Source: Flavobacterium psychraerolatum (GTDB lineage Bacteria; Bacteroidota; Bacteroidia; Flavobacteriales; Flavobacteriaceae). From it: DNA of 64,000 nt. The first letter of the stretch is position 1; each line of letters starts with the position of its first letter. Below the pieces are notes generated by a model. It did not search any database, was not told the DNA's origin, and was given only the letters and a program-made list of their open reading frames with translations. Below, piece after piece: positions 56,101-64,000 of this stretch. The stretch covers positions 62,001 through 126,000 of the forward strand of contig NZ_JAOQMX010000005.1 of NCBI RefSeq assembly GCF_025960985.1, given 5' to 3'. Position numbers and translations under genes: made by a program.

Positions 56101-57370
56101 AACTAGGTCCTAATTCATAAATACTAGTACTTAATTCTTTTTTTAATGGTATAACTTTATCAATTTCATTATTGGCTTTGTAAATCATCGCCAAATGATA
56201 TTGAATATGAGGTTCATGTGATTTTCCTACTACTTTTTCGTTTGCAATAGCCAATGCTTTTTTTGCATCTCCTGTGTTCAAGTACGACCATGCCAACAAA
56301 TCATAAGAATCCGGCGTTGGTCGATGATCTACTTCTACTTTTGCTATTTCTAGTGCTTTGGTAGCCGTTATTTTCTCATCAGCATATATCAAGGTATTGT
56401 ATTTGTTGTACATTGCACCGTAATTATTTTTTGCCAATAAGTCAAAATATGCTATTTTATAATTTTTAGCTTCATCTTGCTTGCCTTCAAAAGAACTTAT
56501 ATCAGATTTTAGTAATAAAAAATCAGGTGTAGAATGTGTACGCTCAATAGTTTCAATAATTCGTTTGGCTTCTTGAGTATTTCTCTCGTGAGAAAAAACA
56601 ATCCAAGCAATCCCCTTCAATGCATACGTATAGTTTGGATCAATAGATAAGGTTTTCAAATAACTATCATACGAGTCTTGAACCCTCCCAGCATGACCAT
56701 AAAAATCACCTAAGTTGGAATACGACCAAATTTTCAATGTTTTATTATCTTCTTTTTCTGCAATTGTTCTTGCTTTTTCCATAAAAGTGATGGCAGTATC
56801 TAGATCTCCTTTGTGATCATTCCACTTTGCCAATCTTATTAGGTAATCATAATCATTCATATCTTTTATCGCTTCCAAATTTTTCAAAGCGATATCATAA
56901 TTGCCTAATTCCATTTGAACATCAAATAATAATTTCTGAGATTCTGCCTTACCTTCACCAATTACCAAAGCTTTATCGGCCAAGACCAAAGCTTCTTTAA
57001 AGCGATGCTGTGAAATATAATTTCGTGCCAAAGAACGCAAGGTTCCTACTTTGCTATAATCACTAGCTTTGTTTGATTTCGATAGTAATTCATCGGCTTT
57101 ATAAAGATCTTTGATTTCTCCAGTGTATTGAAATAAAGTTGAATACTTGGCTGCAATAATTCCCAAATACGATTTTTGTACCGTATCAGATTGGTATTTT
57201 GCTTCCCAAAATTTGATTTCTTCCAAGGTAAAATTCAATCCTTTATTTTCCTTAATATCCAAAAAGGCTTGATAATCTTTGGGATTTGTAATTTGTTTTT
57301 CAGTATGTTCACAAGACACTAGTACTAACAAACCTAAGGTTGCCACTAGTAAAGTTTTTATCGTTTTCAT
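56075..57370 (-). CDS. tetratricopeptide-repeat lipoprotein
   Basis: A 431-residue lipoprotein (lipobox LVSC, Cys20). Helical repeats run through most of the chain, for example SYSNLGDFYGHAGRVQDSYDSYLKTL and YALKGIAWIVFSHERNTQEAKRI, followed by SYDLLAWSYLNTGDAKKALAIAN, which fit the TPR pattern. It starts 38 bases past an internal terminator that separates it from the DUF4331 genes, and its stop lies inside the start of the receptor gene. It probably acts as a scaffold on the periplasmic face, binding the receptor or the DUF4331 proteins. Confidence 0.88.
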   Translation of the reverse strand: MKTIKTLLVATLGLLVLVSCEHTEKQITNPKDYQAFLDIKENKGLNFTLEEIKFWEAKYQSDTVQKSYLGIIAAKYSTLFQYTGEIKDLYKADELLSKSNKASDYSKVGTLRSLARNYISQHRFKEALVLADKALVIGEGKAESQKLLFDVQMELGNYDIALKNLEAIKDMNDYDYLIRLAKWNDHKGDLDTAITFMEKARTIAEKEDNKTLKIWSYSNLGDFYGHAGRVQDSYDSYLKTLSIDPNYTYALKGIAWIVFSHERNTQEAKRIIETIERTHSTPDFLLLKSDISSFEGKQDEAKNYKIAYFDLLAKNNYGAMYNKYNTLIYADEKITATKALEIAKVEVDHRPTPDSYDLLAWSYLNTGDAKKALAIANEKVVGKSHEPHIQYHLAMIYKANNEIDKVIPLKKELSTSIYELGPSFAQKIENL

Positions 57371-57408
57371 AATTTTTAGTATGTATATGAATTTGTTTGT
57401 TTTTAAAC

Positions 57409-57451
57409 AAAAAAACAGAGTGCTTCCTAATCTGTCAACACTCTGTTTTTT
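57409..57451 (-). terminator. internal terminator between DUF4331 genes and TPR/receptor genes
   Basis: On the minus strand ACAGAGTG pairs with CACTCTGT and is followed by seven T. It sits between the second DUF4331 gene and the TPR gene, so the promoter-proximal genes should be made in excess of the receptor. Confidence 0.8.
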
Positions 57452-57475
57452 ATTGAAATATAATAGAAATTTTAA

Positions 57476-58030
57476 TTACCAGGCCGTCGCTAAATAAGGG
57501 AAAGCTACAGTGAAATCTTTATCATTTTTATTTACATTATCCTTTGTTAATCCAGGATTTGATCCTCCAGTTGGACCACCAAAGATTAACAACAATTCTG
57601 TATCAATTACATCATCACCCAAAGCTCTACCAGTCAAAACGTTTGTACCGTCAAAGAAAGTAGTTGTTTTTGTTGTCGAAACACCCAACACATCTGTTGC
57701 TAGTACCCCTGTAAAAGCATCTGCATCAAGTTTTAAAGCATTGGTTGTATAACTACCATTTAAAGCTAAAAGTCTTGTTTTAAAAACTGATTGGTATTTC
57801 GCACCCATTTCAGAGGGTATTGTAGCATTAAAATCATCTTTAGGTTGGCCAGAGGCAACAAAAACAGTATTTATTGCAGGGCGTCCCATTTGATCTTGTT
57901 GTACATACGTACCCGAAAAATCTAATGATGTTACGGCAGTATCGTTATTATCATTGTCATTACAGCTCACAGCTGCCATTGCACCTACTAGTACAACTGT
58001 TATCAACTTTATATTTTTTAGTGTTCTCAT
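57476..58030 (-). CDS. DUF4331 C-terminal-half lipoprotein
   Basis: A 184-residue lipoprotein (AAVSC, lipid-bearing Cys23). After a short Asn/Asp spacer it carries the C-terminal part of DUF4331: QMGRPAINTVFVASGQPKDDFN, then FTGVLATDVLGVST and GRALGDDVIDTELLLIFGG. In single-chain DUF4331 proteins this follows the part encoded by the gene upstream, so the two are halves of one domain. Each has its own export signal and the genes are 70 bases apart, so this is a natural split and not a frameshift. Function unknown. Confidence 0.85.
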   Translation of the reverse strand: MRTLKNIKLITVVLVGAMAAVSCNDNDNNDTAVTSLDFSGTYVQQDQMGRPAINTVFVASGQPKDDFNATIPSEMGAKYQSVFKTRLLALNGSYTTNALKLDADAFTGVLATDVLGVSTTKTTTFFDGTNVLTGRALGDDVIDTELLLIFGGPTGGSNPGLTKDNVNKNDKDFTVAFPYLATAW

Positions 58031-58100
58031 GATATTTTATTTTTGAATTGTATTTGACTTCTATGATTTTAGAAATCTTAATTTTTTGACTTAACTACGT

Positions 58101-58751
58101 TTATTGTTTTTTCTTAGTTTCAACCCAAGTATTCAAACTTGCAGCAGTTCCTAATTTTGCTTTTGGAACTTCAATCACCACCGATAACACATTTGTTCCA
58201 GCAAATGTATCTACACCCGTAGTTTTAAACCCTGTCGCTTTTCCAGCCAAAACATCTTGGTATTGACCCAAATCAAAGAAAAAAGGATCATCTCTCGGTC
58301 CAGCAAAAAACTTCATTCCATTTTCGGTAGATGTGATCGCTGTAGCTCCATATTTTGAGATTTCAACACTACCACTTGCTTTACTTACATCAATCATACT
58401 CGTTTTTCCTGTAACTGATGGAGCATAAGGTCCAAAGAAATACATTTTACTACCTTTGCGAATCGCTTGGATCACCAAATCCTCTTTGTTATCACCAGTA
58501 TTGTCGATGTTAACCTCTATCATCATATTCTCATTAAAAGCTGCTGCTCCTGTAGCATTTGGACTCAAAAGACCTTGTGTATTTACTGCAAACACCATAT
58601 TGTTTGTGTCTTGTCCCTGAAAAGCATAAAAATCAGTAATATCAGCTGCATTACCAGTTACAGATGGAGCATCAATGTGATCGGCCGCTACTAAGGTTAA
58701 ACCTGTTATCGCTACTAGCGACATTCCTAAAATCATTTTTGACTTTTTCAT
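58101..58751 (-). CDS. DUF4331 N-terminal-half secreted protein
   Basis: A 216-residue secreted protein. Signal peptide (SLVAITGLTLVAADHIDAP, cleavage near residue 23). The mature N-terminus DHIDAPSVTGNAADITDFYAF is the DUF4331 hallmark, with an acidic/His start and the D-I-T-D-x-Y-A-F sequence; RDDPFFFDLGQYQDV is the other conserved block. It lacks the C-terminal part, which the next gene supplies. First gene of the operon with the second half-protein, TPR lipoprotein and TonB receptor. Unlike its partner it has no lipobox, so it should be soluble in the periplasm or secreted. Confidence 0.87.
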   Translation of the reverse strand: MKKSKMILGMSLVAITGLTLVAADHIDAPSVTGNAADITDFYAFQGQDTNNMVFAVNTQGLLSPNATGAAAFNENMMIEVNIDNTGDNKEDLVIQAIRKGSKMYFFGPYAPSVTGKTSMIDVSKASGSVEISKYGATAITSTENGMKFFAGPRDDPFFFDLGQYQDVLAGKATGFKTTGVDTFAGTNVLSVVIEVPKAKLGTAASLNTWVETKKKQ

Positions 58752-59492
58752 TGTATAAAATTTTAATGGTTATAATAAGATTTACGTGAGAACTCTAATT
58801 ATAGTTTTAAAAAAAGTTAAAAAAAACAAAAAATAAAATCACCATACTGAATATCAACAATTTAAAATCAAAATATTTAAATATATAATTTAACATTATT
58901 AAGAAATAAAACTAATTATTCATTTAAACTGAGTAAAAAATTTTAGGTTATCAAAAAGATTTAAAGTTTATCTATGCAAAAATCATTAGCTACAAGATGC
59001 TTATCTAAACATAGTGATGGATTAATTTGTTAAACTATAAGTATTTTTGTTGTTTTTACTTCAGCATAAAAAGTGTATCGCTTCTAACTATAAGTCGATC
59101 GGTATCAAACGAGGAGGATAAGTTTTGATTCAAAAAACGAATAAGTTAAAACTTAAGCAAAAGCTTGGTTTTATACTATAGGGGATTGAAAATGATAAAT
59201 AATGCTTAACTACAATACATAATATTTTATTAGACTTAAAAATAATAATAAAACTAATTTTGAATGCTTAATTCTCAACAAGGAATGGCTCCTCTTTCTA
59301 CTTCTGTTATTATGAGTTAAACATGATTAGAAATTGCAGAATGAATAGATTATACTTTATAATAGTCAATTTTATTTAAAACCATTGGCGATAAACAATA
59401 TATCACTGTATTAGGGTAATAATTGTCTTTTGCTCTCAATAGTCGTTGCGGAAAAAGTTTGTAAATAACACTCTAGTATTCTTTTGAACATA
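58752..59492. other. long AT-rich intergenic region, no gene seen
   Basis: About 740 bases between the DUF4331 operon start and the repeat element beside the sulfatase gene. It must hold the DUF4331 promoter. Many stops in all frames. One short antisense stretch near 59060-59140 reads like protein (DTDRLIVRSDTLFML) but is bounded by stops and too short to call. Confidence 0.5.
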
Positions 59493-59609
59493 GTGCACGC
59501 ATGAGGGATGGGAGCGGCATCCTTTTTTGATTTTTTTTCAAAATCAAAAAAGATACAGTGTACAGCCCGACGCAAACCGCAACGATAGTGGAGGATTGCG
59601 GCATGCCCA
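59493..59609 (-). repeat. REP-like palindromic repeat element, copy A
   Basis: About 117 bases. Read on the minus strand it opens TGGGCATG, has a stem CCGCAA/TTGCGG, then GTCGGGCT, a long internal palindrome around TTTTTTGATTTT, and ends ATCCCTCATG...GCAC. Copy B at the other side of the sulfatase shares these blocks in the opposite orientation. Confidence 0.75.
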
Positions 59610-59623
59610 AAGAATTTTTATCT

Positions 59624-59670
59624 AAAAAAAAAAGGTATTCAAGACGGGTTAATGTCTTGAATACCTTTTT
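59624..59670 (-). terminator. terminator after the sulfatase gene
   Basis: AAAAAGGTATTCAAGAC pairs perfectly with its partner arm around an eight-base loop; on the minus strand about ten T follow. It lies 20 bases past the sulfatase stop. Confidence 0.93.
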
Positions 59671-59690
59671 ATATTTATTGCAAAAAGTGT

Positions 59691-61175
59691 TTATTTTGCA
59701 TTTTTCTCATCCCATTCTATAGGTGACATTCTAAGTTTTTCAACTTCAAATGTATCATCAAAATTGGGTAACTGACCCGATTTCCAATACTCTGCATCTT
59801 TCTGAGAGTAATACCATAATGGTTTAACGTGTGTTTTAGTCCAATTTTTAGTTTCGGTAATCATTTCTTGTACACGGTCTGGGAATTGACCAGCCATATC
59901 ATGGTGTTCGCCGATATCTTTAGTAATATTGAACAATTGCCAAGGCTCGTTGGCCATACGCACCAATTTCCAATCTTCTTTTCTAGCAGCAACATCAGTA
60001 TATCCTTCACGGTAACGGTATGCATAGATCATTTCGTCTTTGTGAGGACTTGTATTGGCAGCTAAATCGGCCCAAATATTTTTTCCGCTTACTTTCTTAC
60101 CTTTAGGCAAATTAGTTTTAGCAAGATGTGCAAAAGTTGGGTATAAATCCAAAGCCGAAACAGGATGATCAAAACGAACTCCAGCAGCTACTTTGTTTGG
60201 CCAATGCCAGAACATTGGTACTCGGAAACCACCTTCAAAAGTATCTCCTTTCGTCCCTTTCAACGGATAATTATTGGCTCCGTGGTCAAAATTACCACCA
60301 TTATCACTCAAAAACACGATCAATGTATTCTCGTATTGTTTTGTTTCTTTCAAGCTTTTTACAATCTCACCCACTCCTCTATCTACAGCATATACCATAG
60401 CCGCATAGGTTTGACGGTCTTTGTCTTTGATATTAGCAAAAACTTTCATGTCTTCTGCTTTTGCTTCCAAAGGCACGTGAGGTGCATTGTAGGCTAAGTA
60501 CATAAAGAATGGTTTTTTCTTCTTATTCGATTCTTTAATTACACGAATTGCTTCTCTAGAAAAAGCATCTGTGATGTACTCTGTCTCAACGACTTCCTTT
60601 GTATTATGCAACAAAGGGGTGAAATAAACGTTGATAGGGTATGCACCTGCTTTCTTCTGTTTTTCGTAATAAGGTTGAAAAAGGTTTGGAAAATATTTAT
60701 GTCCACCTCCTAAGAAACCAAAAAAGTCATCAAATCCACGTTTGTTCGGTTGAAATTGGGTATTATCACCCAAATGCCATTTTCCGATGCATGAAGTATA
60801 ATAACCTGCATCGTGCATCATGTTACTCATATACGTTTCCTCTACTGGTACTCCGCTAGTAGTAGCTCTACCATCGTCACGCAAATTATAAGGTGTACCA
60901 ATTTCTGATGGATAACGTCCCGTAAGTAAGGCTGCTCTACTTGGTCCACAAAAAGTATGCGCTACATAAGCCGATGTCATAATCGTACCTTCCTTGGCTA
61001 ATTTATCCAACTCAGGTGTAACGATGTCTGGAGACCCATTAAAACCAACGTCGGCATAACCTAAATCGTCACACAAAATGACCAAAATATTGGGTTTTGA
61101 AGCTGGTTTTACCTGCGCACTACATCCCGTAGCAAACAAGACTATTAATCCCCCTAAAGCAAATTTAATTTTCAT
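59691..61175 (-). CDS. sulfatase (formylglycine type) lipoprotein
   Basis: A 494-residue arylsulfatase-family enzyme. Lipobox FATGC (Cys18). Metal-binding Asp36-Asp37 are in LCDDLGYADVG. The modification motif C-x-P-S-R is complete, with Cys76 in FCGPSRAALLTGRYPSE; this Cys must be turned into formylglycine by a maturase that is not in the window. Further active-site blocks: GKWHLGD and FLSDNGG. It has no SusC/SusD or glycosidase neighbours, so the sulfated substrate cannot be guessed. It stands alone between two inverted repeat elements. A TAnnTTTG match on the minus strand (61217-61210) lies 35 bases upstream. Confidence 0.94.
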   Translation of the reverse strand: MKIKFALGGLIVLFATGCSAQVKPASKPNILVILCDDLGYADVGFNGSPDIVTPELDKLAKEGTIMTSAYVAHTFCGPSRAALLTGRYPSEIGTPYNLRDDGRATTSGVPVEETYMSNMMHDAGYYTSCIGKWHLGDNTQFQPNKRGFDDFFGFLGGGHKYFPNLFQPYYEKQKKAGAYPINVYFTPLLHNTKEVVETEYITDAFSREAIRVIKESNKKKKPFFMYLAYNAPHVPLEAKAEDMKVFANIKDKDRQTYAAMVYAVDRGVGEIVKSLKETKQYENTLIVFLSDNGGNFDHGANNYPLKGTKGDTFEGGFRVPMFWHWPNKVAAGVRFDHPVSALDLYPTFAHLAKTNLPKGKKVSGKNIWADLAANTSPHKDEMIYAYRYREGYTDVAARKEDWKLVRMANEPWQLFNITKDIGEHHDMAGQFPDRVQEMITETKNWTKTHVKPLWYYSQKDAEYWKSGQLPNFDDTFEVEKLRMSPIEWDEKNAK

Positions 61176-61312
61176 TTATTTTTCTTTTGTATTAAACGAT
61201 ATTCTTGGGCAAATTTATTTTCAAAAAAAATTAATAGTCCCTTCACAAAGTAACGACCAAAAATAGCTATTTACTATGCAAATATTACCTTTAACTTATC
61301 TCATATTAACTC

Positions 61313-61349
61313 AAAGTTAATTAAAGTTAATTAAAGTTAATTAAAGTTA
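61313..61349. repeat. tandem 10-base repeat
   Basis: AAAGTTAATT is repeated three times and then begins a fourth (AAAGTTA). It lies about 140 bases upstream of the sulfatase start. Confidence 0.85.
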
Positions 61350-61380
61350 CGAAATGTATATTAATTCAAGTATTCTATTT

Positions 61381-61491
61381 TGGGCGTGACCCGTAAAAAA
61401 ACGGGTCGGGCTATTCGTTGCAAGTCCTCAACCAGTTCCGCTATCGCTTCACTAGTTTGCGGGCTTTCCTCTTCTATCCCTCACGTAGCAC
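61381..61491 (+). repeat. REP-like palindromic repeat element, copy B
   Basis: About 111 bases opening TGGGCGTG, with stem GACCCGT/ACGGGTC, then TCGGGCT, a middle part with GTTGCAAGTCCTC, and an end ATCCCTCACG...GCAC. It has the same blocks as copy A in inverted orientation, with a different stem sequence. I recall similar mosaic repeats from Flavobacterium genomes, but have not checked. Confidence 0.75.
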
Positions 61492-61617
61492 TTTGGAATT
61501 AGAGTATTTTATTGGATAATTCAAAGTCTATATATGAATTGAAACGATTTGGTCAAAGGAAAAAAATTCCGTAAACTTGTCGTTAATTATGAGTTAAATA
61601 CAAAACTACACCAAGCA

Positions 61618-62547
61618 ATGACAATACTGAATAATTGTAACCAAAAAATAATTAGACTAACCGCTATACTGCTATTATCTTCAACTTTCGCTACTTTCGC
61701 GCAAGAAAATATTAAAATAGACAATGACAAAAAGTATATTTCTTTCCTAACGAATGCTATAGAAAATAACAATGTTAATAAAGAATCCAGAGCACTTTTT
61801 TTAAAAGAATCAAGAACTTATTGGCATAGCCAAAAACTAGACTACAATTTACATCCCGAGAATTATGCTAAAACAATATCACTGTACCATCAAAACCAAC
61901 TTAAATTCAAACAGAACAATGAGCAAATAGACAGTGTTCGAAAAATTAGAATAAATATAGCAGTTGAAAATTTTCAGAACTTTGATGATAGAAATTCATT
62001 TCCCAAAAAATCAGTTTTATTTATAGGTAGCTCCAGTATCGCAGGCTGGAAAACTTCCCTTTCATTCCCTGAATTCCCCATCATAAACCGAGGAGTTGGA
62101 GGCATGAATATGCTTGAAATAATTGAAAACTATGACTTACTTGTAAAAAAATATGCTCCTTCCGTTATAGTTATTTATTGTGACATAGATATTGAACAAG
62201 GTAAATCACCAAAAGAGGCAGTAGACGTTTTTACAGCATTAGTTCATAAAATTAAATATGATTTCCCAAAAACAATTGTACTCCTGCTTTCAATGAAGCC
62301 AGTTATGATAGATGATTTTATAGGAAAAGATATTCGAAAGAATAAAATGGCGGCCAATGAACAACTTTTAAAATTTAGTAAAAAGGAAAAAAATGTAGAA
62401 TTCATTGATCTTTCCTCACCTATGTTACATCAAGATGGAAAATTAAAAACAGCTATTTTTATTGAAGATGGGATGCATCTGAACGCGTTAGGCTACTCCA
62501 TTTGGAACCCTATTATTAGAAAAAAAATAGCAGTATTAATGAAATAA
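61618..62547 (+). CDS. SGNH/GDSL family hydrolase (secreted)
   Basis: About 309 residues from the ATG at 61618; an in-frame TTG at 61549 would put a basic stretch before the signal peptide and is rejected. Signal peptide about 8-28 (LTAILLLSSTFATFAQ). SGNH blocks: block I FIGSSSIAGW with nucleophile Ser139, block II RGVGGMN (Gly), block III with Asp/Asn in YCDIDIEQG, and block V DGMHLNALGY with the Asp-His pair. Acts on an ester, perhaps acetyl groups on cell-wall or dietary polysaccharide. It lies just past repeat copy B. Confidence 0.9.
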   Translation: MTILNNCNQKIIRLTAILLLSSTFATFAQENIKIDNDKKYISFLTNAIENNNVNKESRALFLKESRTYWHSQKLDYNLHPENYAKTISLYHQNQLKFKQNNEQIDSVRKIRINIAVENFQNFDDRNSFPKKSVLFIGSSSIAGWKTSLSFPEFPIINRGVGGMNMLEIIENYDLLVKKYAPSVIVIYCDIDIEQGKSPKEAVDVFTALVHKIKYDFPKTIVLLLSMKPVMIDDFIGKDIRKNKMAANEQLLKFSKKEKNVEFIDLSSPMLHQDGKLKTAIFIEDGMHLNALGYSIWNPIIRKKIAVLMK

Positions 62548-62713
62548 TACAAACGCATCTCACCACCTTTCGCATCCATAACCTGTTACAAATAGTCCCT
62601 TGACTATAGCAAGAAATTAATGTTTGTAAAGATTCTTTACGAGTTAACATCTAAACCAAATAATTATAGCATTAACTATTCCTTAGATTAGGACTAGTAC
62701 CAATTTTTTTTGT

Positions 62714-62721
62714 TAATTTTG
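62714..62721 (+). promoter_or_regulatory. -7 element ahead of the DUF2520 gene
   Basis: TAATTTTG matches TAnnTTTG four bases ahead of the ATG, which would give a near-leaderless message. No good TTG at the ideal distance. Confidence 0.4.
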
Positions 62722-62725
62722 GTCT

Positions 62726-63499
62726 ATGGTAAAAGTAGTAGTTATAGGTTCTGGAAATCTGGCACAACATCTTATTGTTGCCATTCAAGAAGCAGAACAA
62801 TCCGAAAAATCGATTCAACTCATTCAAGTATACGCTCGAACAGTTGATAACATTGCACACTTAGTTCCAAAACAACACATTATATCCGATTTCCAACAGT
62901 TAAAAGAAGCTGATGTCTATATTATTGCTGTTTCAGACAATGCTATAAATACTGTCGCTTCTCAATTGCCTTTCAATAACAAACTGGTAGTACATACTTC
63001 GGGAGCAATGCCTATGGATACTTTAGATTCAAAAAACAAGAAAGGTGTTTTCTATCCACTACAAACATTTACAAAAAACAAAAAAGTAGCATTTGAAACG
63101 ATTCCGATTTGTTTGGAAACGGAAAACGAAGCAGATTACATGAGCATCAAACTGCTAGCTAATGCCATTTCGAACAAAACTTACAACATAAATTCAGTCC
63201 AACGAAAAGCTTTGCATGTAGCAGCTGTGTTTGTTAATAATTTCACCAACCACTTATACCAAATTGGAGAAGAAATTTGTGATGAACACCAGCTTCCGTT
63301 TGAGATATTGCATCCATTAATTCAGGAGACCGCTGCAAAAATAAGGAGTATTTCTCCCCAACAAGCACAAACAGGACCTGCGATTAGAAAAGATTCCAAA
63401 ACCATAATAGCACACGAAACACTACTCACACACTCGAAACAAAAACAATTATATAAAATTCTAACACAATCGATTCAAGATAATGGCAAAAAGTTATAA
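62726..63499 (+). CDS. DUF2520 Rossmann-fold protein
   Basis: A 257-residue protein. N-terminal Rossmann domain with the dinucleotide loop VVIGSGNLAQHL (G-x-G-x-x), then AVSDNAIN and VHTSGAMPMDTL, resembling pyrroline-5-carboxylate or F420-type reductases. The C-terminal helical DUF2520 domain has RKALHVAAVFVNNFTNHLY and LIQETAAKI. It is probably an NAD(P)-dependent oxidoreductase of unknown substrate. It overlaps the next gene by 17 bases, so they are coupled; in Flavobacteriia this pairing with a KdsC-like phosphatase is regular. Confidence 0.9.
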   Translation: MVKVVVIGSGNLAQHLIVAIQEAEQSEKSIQLIQVYARTVDNIAHLVPKQHIISDFQQLKEADVYIIAVSDNAINTVASQLPFNNKLVVHTSGAMPMDTLDSKNKKGVFYPLQTFTKNKKVAFETIPICLETENEADYMSIKLLANAISNKTYNINSVQRKALHVAAVFVNNFTNHLYQIGEEICDEHQLPFEILHPLIQETAAKIRSISPQQAQTGPAIRKDSKTIIAHETLLTHSKQKQLYKILTQSIQDNGKKL

Positions 63500-64000
63500 A
63501 GAAATAATGAATGAAATTACCACATTTATATTTGATGTGGATGGCGTATTAACAGATGGTTCTGTATTTATTGATAATGATGGTGAAATGCACCGCACAA
63601 TGAATATTAAAGACGGCTATGCCATGAAAGCTGCAATAGAAAGTGGTTACAACGTTTGCATCATCTCTGGTGGTAAAAATGAAGGGGTTCGCATTCGATT
63701 AAGAAATCTCGGAATTACAGATATTCATTTGGGAGCTCCCGACAAAGTAGCAACTTTTGAAGAATATACCGAATTATACAGTATCAATCCAGAACACGTT
63801 TTGTACATGGGTGACGATATTCCCGATTTTCATGTGATGAAATTGGTTGGTTTATCCACTTGTCCTCAAGATTCTTGTACCGAAATCAAGACTATCTCAA
63901 AATACATTTCGCATAAAAATGGTGGAAAAGGTGCCGTTCGAGATGTGATTGAACAAGTTATGAAAGTTCAAGGAAAATGGATGAAACATTTCGAAGGTAA
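63483..64000 (+). CDS. kdsC: KdsC-like HAD phosphatase, probably KDO-8-phosphate phosphatase (runs off the window)
   Basis: Open from the ATG at 63483 (MAKSYKEIMN) to the last base, 172 full codons, with no stop in the window. HAD subfamily III: motif I FDVDGVLTDG (Asp18, Asp20), motif II ISGG, motif III Lys in GAPDKV and motif IV MGDDIPD. It has no cap domain, as in KdsC, which removes phosphate from KDO-8-phosphate for lipopolysaccharide synthesis. Usual length is about 170-190 residues, so little is missing. It overlaps the DUF2520 gene by 17 bases. Confidence 0.88.
   Translation, partial: MAKSYKEIMNEITTFIFDVDGVLTDGSVFIDNDGEMHRTMNIKDGYAMKAAIESGYNVCIISGGKNEGVRIRLRNLGITDIHLGAPDKVATFEEYTELYSINPEHVLYMGDDIPDFHVMKLVGLSTCPQDSCTEIKTISKYISHKNGGKGAVRDVIEQVMKVQGKWMKHFEG

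Noticed and set aside
57476..58751. Two DUF4331 pieces as one gene broken by a frameshift
   Set aside because: Each piece has its own start and its own export signal, and 70 non-coding bases separate them; a natural split fits better.
59060..59140. Short antisense stretch reading like the end of a protein (DTDRLIVRSDTLFML)
   Set aside because: Only about 26 codons between stops, with nothing recognisable upstream; chance cannot be excluded.
61313..61349. Short direct repeats as a CRISPR array
   Set aside because: The unit is 10 bases with no spacers; it is a simple tandem repeat and no cas genes are near.
61549..61617. Upstream TTG start for the SGNH hydrolase
   Set aside because: It would bury the signal peptide behind 23 extra mostly basic residues; the ATG at 61618 gives a normal signal peptide.

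Overview
The window is a stretch of low-GC chromosome that looks like Flavobacterium or a close relative in the Bacteroidota. The support is: PorQ of the type IX secretion system, promoters of the TTG-N19/21-TAnnTTTG type, a porQ-cmk-lon neighbourhood, DUF2520 followed by a KdsC-like phosphatase, a TonB receptor with a carboxypeptidase-regulatory-like N-terminal domain, and many genes that seem to end in hairpins followed by T runs. I see no prophage, integrase, CRISPR array or intact insertion sequence.

Layout. 1-3.2 kb: the end of a vWA/BatA-like membrane protein, a LysR regulator, a YeiH-type exporter, and a convergent DUF294 nucleotidyltransferase/DnaQ-like pair. 5.5-13.6 kb: single genes (HAD phosphatase, NTF2-like protein, APC permease, MscS channel, outer-membrane barrel, MFS, TSUP, a small membrane-anchored protein). 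13.6-21.7 kb: M1 peptidase, acs, nucleoside permease, DUF1801, DUF2911, a lipoprotein. 21.7-28.5 kb: cmk, porQ, lon, an MFS carrier and an M48 lipoprotein peptidase. 28.5-37.9 kb: a minus-strand glycogen operon, glgA-glgC-glgE-glgB-GH31. 38.5-43.5 kb: an orphan histidine kinase, msrB, then TSUP+DUF1634 downstream of a dead heavy-metal efflux locus (response regulator and CusA-type pump). 43.5-53.8 kb: two tandem tRNA-Val genes, an ABC exporter, proline dehydrogenase, aroB, a 59-codon ORF, arginine decarboxylase, a deoxyhypusine-synthase-like gene, an acidic-tailed protein and recQ. 53.9-58.8 kb: an operon of two DUF4331 half-proteins, a TPR lipoprotein and a TonB receptor. 59.5-61.5 kb: an orphan sulfatase bracketed by inverted copies of a palindromic repeat. 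The end holds an SGNH hydrolase, DUF2520 and a KdsC-like gene that runs off the window.

How the genes work together. The glg cluster can make, branch and rework alpha-glucan, and unusually includes GlgE although no TreS or maltokinase is visible. Arginine decarboxylase plus the deoxyhypusine-synthase homologue suggest a polyamine route, but no agmatinase lies between them. The cus-like region shows reductive decay: a deletion fused the end of the regulator to the middle of the pump, and the pump then gathered stops and frameshifts, while the translationally coupled TSUP-DUF1634 pair stayed intact. The DUF4331/TPR/TonB operon is the best candidate for a little-described system: two secreted half-domain proteins, an internal terminator, then a receptor.

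All functional calls come from reading motifs and translated sequence by eye; no database search was run.
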